Assembly: GCF_011516825.1 (NCBI RefSeq)
Contig: NZ_WOTA01000006.1
Location: 1-64,000 of the forward strand
Length of the DNA stretch: 64,000 bases
Source of the DNA: Acetobacter oeni
GTDB taxonomy: Bacteria > Pseudomonadota > Alphaproteobacteria > Acetobacterales > Acetobacteraceae
Direction: 5' to 3'
The translations under genes and the position numbers were made by a program. The notes beneath the pieces are model-generated. The model worked only from the letters and a program-made list of their open reading frames with translations. It was not told where the DNA came from and made no database searches. This document shows positions 25,373 to 34,065 of the stretch, piece after piece. Positions within the stretch are counted from its first letter, which is position 1. Each line of letters opens with the position of its first letter.

Positions 25373-26867
25373 GGTTCGGTTCTCCCTTGCCGGTGACGAC
25401 GGACGGTGGAGACGGGGCTGAGGCCGCGATGAACGGCCGGGGATAAAGGCCGAGTATGACGAGGAAGATCATGAGGCTGCCGAGAATGGCGATCTGTGGG
25501 GTCGGGACGTCTTTTGTGGGGGATGGGGCTGGTGCGGCGGGGGCGAGAAAGATGCCGTTGACGAGTTTCAGCGCGTAGATGGCGGCGAGCACCAGCCCGG
25601 TCGCGGCCAGGATGGCGAGTGGAGGGCTGACGCGCCAGGTTGCGAACAGGACCAGAAATTCTCCGGCGAAATTGCCGAGCCCTGGCATGCCGAGGGAGGC
25701 CACGGCGAAGAAGACGCCGGCGCCGGAGAGGCGTGGCATGGTGGCCCACAGGCCGCCGATACGGGTCATGTCCCGGGTGTGCATCCGGTCCTGGAGGCTT
25801 CCGGCGATGAGGAAGAGGGCGCCTGTGCTGAGGCCGTGAGCCAGCATCTGGATGATGGCCCCCTGCATGCCGGCCTGCGATCCGGAGAAGATGCCGGTCA
25901 GAACGAAGCCGAGATGGCTGATGCTGCTGTAAGCGATGAGGCGTTTGATGTCGTTCTGCTGGCAGGACATCCAGGCGCCGTAGAGGATTCCGGCGACCCC
26001 GAGGGACAGGGCGACGGGGGCGAAGTGCGCGGCGGCTTCGGGGAACAGCATGATGTTGAAACGGATCATGCCGTATCCGCCGGTTTTGAGCAGGATGCCG
26101 GCGAGCAGGACGCTGGCGGCGGTCGGGGCCTGGGTGTGGGCGTCGGGGAGCCAGACATGCACGGGGATGACGGGGAGTTTCACGGCGAAGGGGATGAAGA
26201 AGCCGAGCATCAGCACCATGGAGAGGGCTGGCGAGAGGGGCGTGGCGGCGAGCGTGAAGTAGTTGAATGTCAGGAAGCCGGTTTCGCGGAAATGCGTGAT
26301 GGCGAGGCCGAGAATGGAGAGAAGCAGGAGCAGGCCGCTGCCCTGGGTGAAGAGGAAGAATTTCATGGCGGCGCGGTGTCTGTCCTCGTGTCCCCAGATC
26401 AGGATCAGAACGAACATCGGGACCAGCATCAGTTCCCAGAAAAAGAAGAACAGGAAGAGGTCGGTGGCGAGGAAGGTTCCGGTGACGCCGCTGATGGTGG
26501 CGAGGAACAGGAAATGGAACAGGCCGGGGCGGGTGCGGATCTGACGTGTTGCGAGAAGCACGCAGGGAAGTGACAGGATGAGAGTCAGCCAGAGCAGCGA
26601 CAGGGAGAGGCCGTCCATATCGAGCCGGACGTCTATGCCCAGGGGGGGAATCCATGGCCTGGAGAAATGATCCAGCCATGGTCCGGGATCGGGGGACTGT
26701 CTGAATGTCTCTGCAAGGAGCAGGGCTGTTTCGAGAATGAGGGTGATGAGTGTGATGAGCCAGGCGACAGGCGGGGGCTGTTCCGGGCGCGTGCGGGAGC
26801 GGTCGGCCAGCCAGGCGATGGCTCCGCCCAGGACGGGCAGTAAGACGAGGGCGGGGAGCGGGGTCAT
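25359..26867 (-). CDS. nuoM: NADH-quinone oxidoreductase subunit M
   Basis: A 502-residue antiporter-like subunit with about 14 helices. Conserved stretches are FFFWELMLVPMFVLILIWG (membrane Glu), FAVKLPVIPVHVWLPDAHTQ and IAYSSISHLGFVLTGIFSGS. It pumps protons in the distal arm of complex I. The ATG at 26867 overlaps the nuoL stop codon as ATGA, so the long open extension upstream is not used. Its 3' end overlaps nuoN by 14 bases. The length matches the family. Confidence 0.93.
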   Translation of the reverse strand: MTPLPALVLLPVLGGAIAWLADRSRTRPEQPPPVAWLITLITLILETALLLAETFRQSPDPGPWLDHFSRPWIPPLGIDVRLDMDGLSLSLLWLTLILSLPCVLLATRQIRTRPGLFHFLFLATISGVTGTFLATDLFLFFFFWELMLVPMFVLILIWGHEDRHRAAMKFFLFTQGSGLLLLLSILGLAITHFRETGFLTFNYFTLAATPLSPALSMVLMLGFFIPFAVKLPVIPVHVWLPDAHTQAPTAASVLLAGILLKTGGYGMIRFNIMLFPEAAAHFAPVALSLGVAGILYGAWMSCQQNDIKRLIAYSSISHLGFVLTGIFSGSQAGMQGAIIQMLAHGLSTGALFLIAGSLQDRMHTRDMTRIGGLWATMPRLSGAGVFFAVASLGMPGLGNFAGEFLVLFATWRVSPPLAILAATGLVLAAIYALKLVNGIFLAPAAPAPSPTKDVPTPQIAILGSLMIFLVILGLYPRPFIAASAPSPPSVVTGKGEPNHAHP

Positions 26868-28849
26868 GCCAGCATCGCCGCGGCGAGGGTCGCGCAGAGG
26901 CCGGTTGCGATCCATGCCGCGTACCAGCGGACGCGGCCGTTCTGCATTCGCCCCAGGAGCAGGCTGCCTTCGCGGGTTATCCGGAGCGTGCGGGAGCTGA
27001 GATGGGCGATGAGGCTGGTTCTGGTTTGTGCGGCGAGCGTGCTGGCGCGGCACAGCGCCCGGGAGATGCTGTCACTCAGGCGGTCGGGGAGGTCATAGCG
27101 GCCGATGCGGTTCAGGATGCGGAGGGGGCGGAGGAAGAGGGCATCGGGCACGATGCCCGGTCTCCACCGGCTTTCGACGGTGCGGGCGGTGAGGACGCGG
27201 TGGGCGCCGGGGGTCGGGACGGGGGCTTCCCGGATGACGGGGTTTGCGCTGCCCCACAGGGTCCAGGCGAGGGCCAGGCCCGCGATTGGGGTGAGGGCGC
27301 CGGCGAGGAGGAGCCAGGCCGGGTCGCTGGTGTGGGGGAGGGGATGGGACGGGTCGAGCATCCGGGTGAAGAGGTGAACGGGGGCGAGGGTATCCGGCAT
27401 TTCGACGATGCCTCCGAGCAGGGAGAGAAGCGAGAGGCAGGCGAGGGGAATGGTCATGAGGCGGGGTGTGGTGCCGGAGATTTCGGTTTGTGGCGGGCCT
27501 GAAAAAACGATGAAGAAGCAGCGAAAGATATAGAGTGTTGTCAGGAAGGCGCCGGCGAGTGCCAGGCTCCAGAGGACGTGTCCGGAGAGGGCCAGGCCTC
27601 CGCCGACGGGAAAGGTGGCTTGCCAGACTGAGGATAAAATCAGTTCCTTGCTGTAGAATCCTGCTGTGATCAGGGGCAGGCCTGCGAGGGCGGCGGCGCC
27701 CGTGAGGAAGGCGGCGGCGAGGCCGGGGGTGGCGCGGAGCAGGCCGCCCATGTGGAAAATGTTCCGCTCGTGGCGGACGCGTTCGATGATGGCGCCTGCT
27801 GTGAGAAACAGCAGGGCCTTGAAGAAGGCGTGGGTCATGAGGTGGAACAGCGCGGCCTGCCATATGCCGGTTCCGAGAGCGAGGAACATGTAGCCGAGCT
27901 GGCTGACGGTGGACCAGGCGAGGATGCGTTTGAGATCGGTCTGCACGAGGGCGTTGCAGGCGGCCATGAGGAGGGTCAGCGTTCCGATAACGGCCATGAG
28001 GGTCATGACGGCCGGGGTGGCGGCGAACAGGACATGCAGGCGGGCGATGAGGTAGATGCCGGCTGTCACCATTGTTGCGGCGTGGATGAGGGCGGAGGTC
28101 GGGGTGGGGCCGGCCATTGCGTCGGGGAGCCAGGACTGGAAGGGTATCTGTGCGGATTTGGCGAGGGCGCCGGTGAGGAGCAGCAGCGCGACGGCGGTGA
28201 GCGGGGCGGGCGGGATCTGACCGGAGGTGACGGCCTGGAGCAGTGTGTCGATCCGGAGGGTGCCGGTTCGGGTGGCGAGGAGGAGGAGGCCGCAGAGCAG
28301 GGCGGCGTCTCCGGTTCGTGTGATGAGGAAGGCTTTGCGGGCGGCGGCGGTGTTGGCGGGGTCTGTGTACCAGAAGCCGATGAGCAGCCAGGAGCAGAGG
28401 CCGACGCCTTCCCATCCGATGAACAGGCAGAGCAGGTCGGAGGAGAGCACCAGCACGAGCATGGCGGCGACGAAGAGGGTCATGCTGCCGAAGAAGCGCG
28501 CGGTGTCGGGATCGTTCTGCATGTAGCGGATGGCGTACAGGTGGATCAGAAATCCGACGATGGTGACGATAAGGATCATGAGGAGAGAGAGCGGGTCGAG
28601 GGCGAAGGCGATCTCTGCCGGGAAGCCGGGGAGGGTCATCCAGTTCCAGAGTGTGATCCGGATCGGGGCCGAGGGCGGGGCGGACAGGACTATCACGGCC
28701 AGGAGTGTGCTGATGATGGCGGACAGGCCGACGGCGGCGGTGGCCAGCGGGCCGGCCTGACGGGCGGGCAGGCGTCCTGCCGACAGGAAGAGGATGACGG
28801 CGGCGGCGAGCGGGGCGAGCACGGTGAGCGGCAGAAGCAGTTCGGTCAT
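26864..28849 (-). CDS. nuoL: NADH-quinone oxidoreductase subunit L
   Basis: A 661-residue, longest antiporter-like subunit. Diagnostic segments are FIGWEGVGLCSWLLIGFWYT, FQSWLPDAMAGPTPTSALIH and ILAWSTVSQLGYMFLALGTG. After the 14 core helices comes the long lateral helix and a final membrane anchor (YAAWIATGLCATLAAAML), as in E. coli NuoL (about 613 residues); this copy is somewhat longer in the lateral-helix region. It lies five bases after nuoK and overlaps nuoM by four. Proton pumping is its role. Confidence 0.93.
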   Translation of the reverse strand: MTELLLPLTVLAPLAAAVILFLSAGRLPARQAGPLATAAVGLSAIISTLLAVIVLSAPPSAPIRITLWNWMTLPGFPAEIAFALDPLSLLMILIVTIVGFLIHLYAIRYMQNDPDTARFFGSMTLFVAAMLVLVLSSDLLCLFIGWEGVGLCSWLLIGFWYTDPANTAAARKAFLITRTGDAALLCGLLLLATRTGTLRIDTLLQAVTSGQIPPAPLTAVALLLLTGALAKSAQIPFQSWLPDAMAGPTPTSALIHAATMVTAGIYLIARLHVLFAATPAVMTLMAVIGTLTLLMAACNALVQTDLKRILAWSTVSQLGYMFLALGTGIWQAALFHLMTHAFFKALLFLTAGAIIERVRHERNIFHMGGLLRATPGLAAAFLTGAAALAGLPLITAGFYSKELILSSVWQATFPVGGGLALSGHVLWSLALAGAFLTTLYIFRCFFIVFSGPPQTEISGTTPRLMTIPLACLSLLSLLGGIVEMPDTLAPVHLFTRMLDPSHPLPHTSDPAWLLLAGALTPIAGLALAWTLWGSANPVIREAPVPTPGAHRVLTARTVESRWRPGIVPDALFLRPLRILNRIGRYDLPDRLSDSISRALCRASTLAAQTRTSLIAHLSSRTLRITREGSLLLGRMQNGRVRWYAAWIATGLCATLAAAMLA

Positions 28850-28854
28850 TTGTC

Positions 28855-29166
28855 TTATCCCCTCAGGAGATTACCGGTATCGGCATCGAGCGAGGGGCGG
28901 CCTCTGGCGTGCAGGCGGAGGATGATGGCGAGGCCGGCGGCGGTTTCTGTCGCGGCGAGGGCGAGGATCATCAGGAACATGACCTGGCCGGTGGCATCGT
29001 GCCATTTCGCGCCGGCGGCGATGAAGACGAGTGCGGCGGCGTTGAGCATGATGTCGATCGACATCAGCATGAACAGGAGGTTGCGTCTGATGAGGATGCC
29101 GGCCAGGCCGGTTGAGAAGAGGATGACGGCGAGCAGCAGCGCGTCTCCGGGGGGCAGGGCGGTCAT
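28855..29166 (-). CDS. nuoK: NADH-quinone oxidoreductase subunit K
   Basis: A 103-residue, three-helix membrane subunit. It has the family pattern GILIRRNLLFMLMSIDIMLN with a conserved membrane acidic residue, followed by MFLMILALAATETAAGLAII with the second membrane Glu. These carboxylates form part of the central proton path. It starts within a few bases of the nuoJ stop and ends five bases before nuoL. Length is standard. Confidence 0.93.
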   Translation of the reverse strand: MTALPPGDALLLAVILFSTGLAGILIRRNLLFMLMSIDIMLNAAALVFIAAGAKWHDATGQVMFLMILALAATETAAGLAIILRLHARGRPSLDADTGNLLRG

Positions 29167-29167
29167 C

Positions 29168-29665
29168 TCAGGGGGTCTCCGGCCGGTGGCGTCCGATATG
29201 AAAGGCTGTGACGAGGCCGGCGAGAAGCAGGAATGAGGCCAGTTCGACCATCATGACGCAGGGGCCGAACAGGCTCAGGCCGACATCGCGGGGTGTGATC
29301 GGCGCGGGGGTGCCGGTGTGGGGTGTGGCGCGGAGGCCGAAGAGGAGTTCGCCGCAGAGGAGGGTGGCGAGGATGGCGGGGCCGAGCCAGGCGCGGGGTC
29401 GCAGCCATTCCTTTTCGCGGTCGCTTTCCGGCTGGGCGGGGCCGATCATCATGATGACGAAGATGAAAAGGACCATGATGGCGCCGGCGTAGATGATGAC
29501 TTCCAGGGCGGCGGCGAAGGGGGCGCCGAGCAGGGTGAAGACGCAGGCGAGGGCGAGGAACGTCACGACCAGCCAGAGCACGGCGTGGACGGCGATCCGG
29601 CGGGTGATGACCATGACGGCACCGATGACGGTGAGGCTGGCGGCGAAGAGGATCATGACGGGCAT
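29168..29665 (-). CDS. nuoJ: NADH-quinone oxidoreductase subunit J
   Basis: A 165-residue membrane subunit with five helices. Segments such as VTFLALACVFTLLGAPFAAA, EVIIYAGAIMVLFIFVIMMI and the following basic loop are characteristic: the third helix contains the Y-x-G-A-x-x-V-L-F motif with its pi-bulge. It sits next to NuoH and NuoK in the membrane arm. It is six bases from nuoI and one base from nuoK. Confidence 0.93.
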   Translation of the reverse strand: MPVMILFAASLTVIGAVMVITRRIAVHAVLWLVVTFLALACVFTLLGAPFAAALEVIIYAGAIMVLFIFVIMMIGPAQPESDREKEWLRPRAWLGPAILATLLCGELLFGLRATPHTGTPAPITPRDVGLSLFGPCVMMVELASFLLLAGLVTAFHIGRHRPETP

Positions 29666-29671
29666 GGCGCG

Positions 29672-30184
29672 TTACGGCAGCAGGGAGTGGAGGTCGACGG
29701 GGGGGCGCTCGTGTTCGGACTCGCCGCGTTCCTTGCCGGGAACGGGGACGCCCGCGACGCGGTAGAAATTATAGTCCGGGTATTTTCCGGTGCCGCTGAT
29801 GAGCAGGTCTTCCTTTTCGTAGACGAGGTTCGGGCGGCTGTATTCGCTCATTTCGAAATCGGGTGTGAGCTGGATGGCGTAGGTCGGGCAGGCTTCCTCG
29901 CAAAAACCGCAGAAGATGCAACGGGAGAAATTGATCCGGAAATATTCGGGATACCACCGGCCTTCCGTTTCGGCTTTTTGCAGGCTGATGCAGTCCACCG
30001 GGCAGGCGACGGCGCAGAGATTGCAGGACACGCAGCGTTCCTCGCCGTCCGGGTCGCGCGAGAGGATGATCCGGCCGCGATAGCGCGGGGGCAGATAGGG
30101 TTTTTCTTCCGGATACTGCACGGTTTCCCGGCGCCGGAAGGCGTGGAGGAAGGTCAGGAACAGGGTGCGCAGGGTGCCGGACAT
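29672..30184 (-). CDS. nuoI: NADH-quinone oxidoreductase subunit I
   Basis: A 170-residue ferredoxin-like subunit binding the [4Fe-4S] clusters N6a and N6b through [16 protein letters not shown] and [16 protein letters not shown]. Both four-Cys sets are complete. An N-terminal amphipathic segment docks it to the membrane arm. It passes electrons towards NuoB. It starts 24 bases after nuoH and ends six bases before nuoJ. The length and tail (about 50 residues after the second cluster) are typical of the E. coli-type protein. Confidence 0.93.
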   Translation of the reverse strand: MSGTLRTLFLTFLHAFRRRETVQYPEEKPYLPPRYRGRIILSRDPDGEERCVSCNLCAVACPVDCISLQKAETEGRWYPEYFRINFSRCIFCGFCEEACPTYAIQLTPDFEMSEYSRPNLVYEKEDLLISGTGKYPDYNFYRVAGVPVPGKERGESEHERPPVDLHSLLP

Positions 30185-30208
30185 GAGCGTGCCTTTCCGT
30201 TCGCGGTG

Positions 30209-31165
30209 TTATCCTGGTGCGTGCAGCATCAGGACGGTTCCGGTGGCGGCGATATTGAGGAGGGAGACGGGAAGCAGGACTTTCCAGCCCAGGGCCATGA
30301 GCTGGTCGTAGCGCGGGCGGGGGAGGGCGGCTCTGAGCAGGATGAAGAAGGCGACCAGGGCGCCGGTTTTGAGGGCGAACCAGAGGACGGGGGGAAGGAG
30401 CGGTCCCTGCCAGCCGCCGAGATAGAGCGTTGTCACGAGGGCGGAGACGAGGATGATTCCGGCGTATTCCGCGAGGAAGAACATGCCGAATTTCATGCCG
30501 GAATATTCGGTGTGGAACCCGGCGCCGAGTTCGTTTTCACCTTCCGGAAGATCGAAGGGCAGTCTGTGAGTTTCGGCGATGCCGGCCAGGAGGAACACGA
30601 CGAAGCCGGCGCACTGGGGGATGATGAACCAGAGTCCGGACTGGGCCGTGACGATATCATGCAGGCTGAAGGAGCCGGTGATCATGACGACGCCGAGCAG
30701 CGAGAGGCCCATGAAGACTTCGTAGCTGATCATCTGCGCGGCGGCTCTCATGCCGCCGAGCAGGGCGTATTTGCTGTTCGAGGCCCAGCCGGCGAGGACG
30801 ACAGCGTAGACGCCGAGGCTCATCATGGCGAGCACGAAGAGCAGGCCGACATTCAGATGGTCGGCGATGCTTTGCCGGGCTGTGACGGGGATGACGGCGA
30901 AGGACAGCATGACGGTCATCATGCCGATGGCGGGGGCGAGGATGAACACGGCTTTGTCGGCGAAGGGGGGAATCCAGTCCTGTTTGAACAGGAGTTTGAT
31001 GCCGTCGGCCACGGCCTGGAACAGGCCGCCGGGGCCGACGCGGTTGGGACCGTAGCGGTCCTGCCAGAGGCCGAGGAGGCGTCGTTCGACCCATGTGAGC
31101 AGGGTGGCGAGGGCCAGGATCAGCAGGGGCGTGAGGATGATGGTGAGGAGGGGCGGTTGCGTCAT
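30209..31165 (-). CDS. nuoH: NADH-quinone oxidoreductase subunit H
   Basis: A 318-residue membrane subunit with eight helices. It contains WVERRLLGLWQDRYGPNRVG, GVYAVVLAGWASNSKYALLG and LPFDLPEGENELGAGFHTEY, the acidic loop that lines the quinone entry and links redox to proton pumping. The ATG at 31165 overlaps the nuoG stop as ATGA, so I reject the open upstream extension, which lies inside nuoG. Length matches the family. Confidence 0.93.
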   Translation of the reverse strand: MTQPPLLTIILTPLLILALATLLTWVERRLLGLWQDRYGPNRVGPGGLFQAVADGIKLLFKQDWIPPFADKAVFILAPAIGMMTVMLSFAVIPVTARQSIADHLNVGLLFVLAMMSLGVYAVVLAGWASNSKYALLGGMRAAAQMISYEVFMGLSLLGVVMITGSFSLHDIVTAQSGLWFIIPQCAGFVVFLLAGIAETHRLPFDLPEGENELGAGFHTEYSGMKFGMFFLAEYAGIILVSALVTTLYLGGWQGPLLPPVLWFALKTGALVAFFILLRAALPRPRYDQLMALGWKVLLPVSLLNIAATGTVLMLHAPG

Positions 31166-34044
31166 GGTCTGTCTCTCCGGGGAGTGACGGATGCGGTGGG
31201 GCCGGATGCCGGTGTGACGGGGATGGGTGTGACGGGGGCCGGTGTGAGAGGTGAGGGGGTGACGGGCGTGGCGTGCCCGGGTGCGGCGTATCCGGGTGTG
31301 ACTGCGGCGGCGGATGTGACGGGAGACAGGCGGGCCGTGCGGGGGAAGGCGAAGGCCCGCATGACCATGTGGGGGGGACACAGGGCGATGCCGTCCGGGA
31401 GGTTGGTGACGGGGCGGGTTGCGAGGTCGTGCGGGCCGTCGCTCAGGTGGAGGGTCATGCGGGGCGGGTAAGGGGTACCGGCGGGCAGGCTGAGGGTCGG
31501 GGCGTCGGCCGCGGATCGGGCGGCGACGGACGGGGAGAGGGCGCTCAGTTCTTCGGGGCCGAACAGTCTGCCTTCCGGGAGCAGCAGCATTTCATCGTCG
31601 CGGGGGGTGAAGGCGGCGGGGATGTCAGGGGTGCGGGGCGGCTCGGGGGGGCTGTCGGAAGGGGTGGCGAAGAGACGGATGCCGGGGTCTCCGCCGCGCA
31701 TGGCGCCGCCGATTTCCTGCTGGAAGCGGGTGAGTGACTGGCCTGAGTTCCATGACGGCACCTGGAAGAAGGGGATGAGGGCGGCGGGCAGATCCGGGCT
31801 GTAAGCGCCTTCCATGGAGTTGCTGAACGGGGTGTCCGGGTTTTGTGGCGGTGGCTGATCGCGGACGCTGATATGGGAGCGGATGACGGTCCGGCCGCTG
31901 GCGCGGGCGGGTTCGCTGCGGATTTTCTGGTTGTCGGCGCGATAATCGGCGTTCGGGGCGGCGTTTATGGCCTCGGCGAGGGCGGGGCAGGCCCGCGAGA
32001 GGGCGGCGGTGACGTCATCGACGCGGGTCCAGGTCCGGAGGTCGGTGGCGGGATTCCGGTCCGGTAGTGTTTCGTCATTGGTGCTGATCTGTTCGGCGAG
32101 CATCCGGACCCAGCGCCAGGCGGCCTGCACGGGGGCGGCGGGGGTGATTGCGGGAAAGAAGCGCTGAATCCGGCCTTCCTGGCTGACCAGGGTTCCGGTG
32201 CATTCGGTGAAGGGGGTGGCGGGCAGCACGAGGGCGGCGTCGCGACTGAGCGGGGTCAGGGTGTGGTCGATGAGGACGATGTTCGGGACGTCGTTTTTCA
32301 GTTTTGTCAGGGAGGACGGATCAAGGCGGCGGCTGAGGTCGTTTTCGGCGATGACGAGGGTGGCGATCTCGCCGGTTGCGGCTTTTTCCAGCACGTCTTC
32401 GAGGGTGAGGCCGCCGAGGATGGTGAGCCCCATGCTGTTGCAGTCGGGCAGGACCAGGGACAGGCCGGCGGCGGGGTTCTGTGTGGCGAGGGCGCTGGCG
32501 ATGCTGGCGGCGGCCTGCATGAGGGCGGGCGAACCGTATTGCATTCCGGACACGATGAGGGGTTTGCCGGCGGCGACGAGCGTGGCGGCGATGCGGTCGG
32601 CCTGGGCGGCGTCGGTGTCCGGCATGTCGGGGACGGGCGGGGCGGCGGGGTTGATGCGGTGGGCGATGGCGAAGCCGAGGCGGGCGATATTGTCCGGGGC
32701 TGTGCGGACTGTTTCGCGGGCGATGCTGTCCAGTTCGGTGGGGGCGGGCGTGGCGATGAACAGGGCGGAGGGGCATTCGGCGCCGAGGGTACGGACGGCG
32801 GCGTCCATCCAGCGGGGCACTTTCGCGGCGTCGGCGGCGTGGAAGGAGGGCTGTCTGACGGACTGGCGCAGGGCCAGGCCGAGGCGGGGCGCGGTGGCGG
32901 ACACGTCTTCTCCGAGCACGAGGACGGCGTCGGCGCTTTCCATGTCGTGCAGGGTCGGGATGGCGCCGGGATGGGCGCGGAGAAGGCTGAGGGCGCAGTC
33001 CGTGCAGGTCTGTTCCTGTCGGGTTTGTCCGGTTGAGAACCGGTCGGGGCCGACGAGGGCGCGCAGGCTGAAATTCGTTTCCAGCGAGGCGCGGGATGAA
33101 CCGATGCCGATGACCGGACCGTCCGCGGCCATGCGGGCGAACCGGGTCAGGGCGTCCTGTGCGGGGATGGGGGTCTGCTGTTCGCTGATGACACGCAGCG
33201 GGGCGCGGATGCGTGTGGGGGCGTTGACGAAGCCGTATCCGAACCGTCCGAGGTCGCACAGGGCGTAGCGGTTGACCTCGCCGTTGTAGCGGTTGAGCAC
33301 GCGGCGGACGGTGTCCTGGCGGGCGTTGACGATGATGTTGCATCCGGTTGCGCAATGGACGCAGACGGAGGGGGCGCCGCTCAGGTCCCATTTGCGGCTG
33401 TAGGCGGCGGAGAAGGGTTTGTCGGTGAAGACGCCGGTCGGGCAGATTTCGGCCAGATTGCCGCTGAAGGCGTTTTCGAGGGTGCCGTCTGTCGCGCGTC
33501 CGAAATAGACGTTGTCGTGTGAGGCAAAGACGGCGAGATCCTCGCCGCCGGCGTAATCGTGGTAGAAGCGCACGCAGCGGTAGCAGGCGATGCAGCGGTT
33601 CATTTCGTGTTTGACGAACGGTCCGAGATTCTGGCTGGTATGGGTGCGTTTCGTGAACCGGTAGCGGCGTTTGTTGTGGCCGGTCATCGCGGTCATGTCC
33701 TGGAGGTGGCATTCGCCGCCTTCCTCGCAGACGGGGCAGTCATGGGGATGGTTCACCATCATCCATTCGATCACGTTTTCCCGAAATTCTCTGGCTTCGG
33801 CGTCATTGATCGAGAGGAGGGCGCCGTCGGTGACCGGGGTCATGCAGGCCATGACGATGCGGCCTGTTTTGTCTTCGGGGCCGCTGAACTGTCTGACGGC
33901 GCACTGGCGGCAGGCGCCGACGGAGCCGAGTTCGGGGTGCCAGCAGAAATAGGGGAGGTCGGCGCCGGCTTCCAGGCAGGCCTGGAGCAGATTGGTGCCG
34001 GAACGGGCGGCGCAGGGTTTGCCGTCGAGGTGGATGGTGGCCAT
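31162..34044 (-). CDS. nuoG: NADH-quinone oxidoreductase subunit G, E. coli type with repeat tail
   Basis: A 960-residue subunit carrying cluster N1b (CWHPELGSVGACRQC), a His-ligated [4Fe-4S] N5 site (HPHDCPVCEEGGECH), N4 (CIACYRC and later ICPTG), and a complete extra N7 site (CVHCATGC plus ALCDLG 26 residues on). N7 marks the E. coli/Thermus-type NuoG rather than the mitochondrial-like one of most alphaproteobacteria. The molybdopterin-oxidoreductase-like domain follows. The last 55-60 residues are a low-complexity V-T-P/A-P-x-T-P tail not expected in the family, encoded by a GGTGTGACGGG-rich stretch. It lies between nuoF and nuoH. Confidence 0.92.
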   Translation of the reverse strand: MATIHLDGKPCAARSGTNLLQACLEAGADLPYFCWHPELGSVGACRQCAVRQFSGPEDKTGRIVMACMTPVTDGALLSINDAEAREFRENVIEWMMVNHPHDCPVCEEGGECHLQDMTAMTGHNKRRYRFTKRTHTSQNLGPFVKHEMNRCIACYRCVRFYHDYAGGEDLAVFASHDNVYFGRATDGTLENAFSGNLAEICPTGVFTDKPFSAAYSRKWDLSGAPSVCVHCATGCNIIVNARQDTVRRVLNRYNGEVNRYALCDLGRFGYGFVNAPTRIRAPLRVISEQQTPIPAQDALTRFARMAADGPVIGIGSSRASLETNFSLRALVGPDRFSTGQTRQEQTCTDCALSLLRAHPGAIPTLHDMESADAVLVLGEDVSATAPRLGLALRQSVRQPSFHAADAAKVPRWMDAAVRTLGAECPSALFIATPAPTELDSIARETVRTAPDNIARLGFAIAHRINPAAPPVPDMPDTDAAQADRIAATLVAAGKPLIVSGMQYGSPALMQAAASIASALATQNPAAGLSLVLPDCNSMGLTILGGLTLEDVLEKAATGEIATLVIAENDLSRRLDPSSLTKLKNDVPNIVLIDHTLTPLSRDAALVLPATPFTECTGTLVSQEGRIQRFFPAITPAAPVQAAWRWVRMLAEQISTNDETLPDRNPATDLRTWTRVDDVTAALSRACPALAEAINAAPNADYRADNQKIRSEPARASGRTVIRSHISVRDQPPPQNPDTPFSNSMEGAYSPDLPAALIPFFQVPSWNSGQSLTRFQQEIGGAMRGGDPGIRLFATPSDSPPEPPRTPDIPAAFTPRDDEMLLLPEGRLFGPEELSALSPSVAARSAADAPTLSLPAGTPYPPRMTLHLSDGPHDLATRPVTNLPDGIALCPPHMVMRAFAFPRTARLSPVTSAAAVTPGYAAPGHATPVTPSPLTPAPVTPIPVTPASGPTASVTPRRDRP

Positions 34045-34065
34045 TTTTCCGCTCCTTTCCGGATT

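Noticed and set aside
25141-26679. Long minus-strand frame over nuoM/nuoN, and similar frames at 27093-28415 and 32321-33712
   Set aside because: Arg/Pro/His-rich out-of-frame shadows of nuoM, nuoL and nuoG on the same strand; no recognisable motif.
29318-31471. A 717-codon plus-strand open frame, plus similar long frames at 27752-29236 and 33559-35736
   Set aside because: They lie antisense to intact nuo genes. Their composition (Gly/Glu/Asp/Ala-rich, no domains) is what a GC-rich complementary strand produces.
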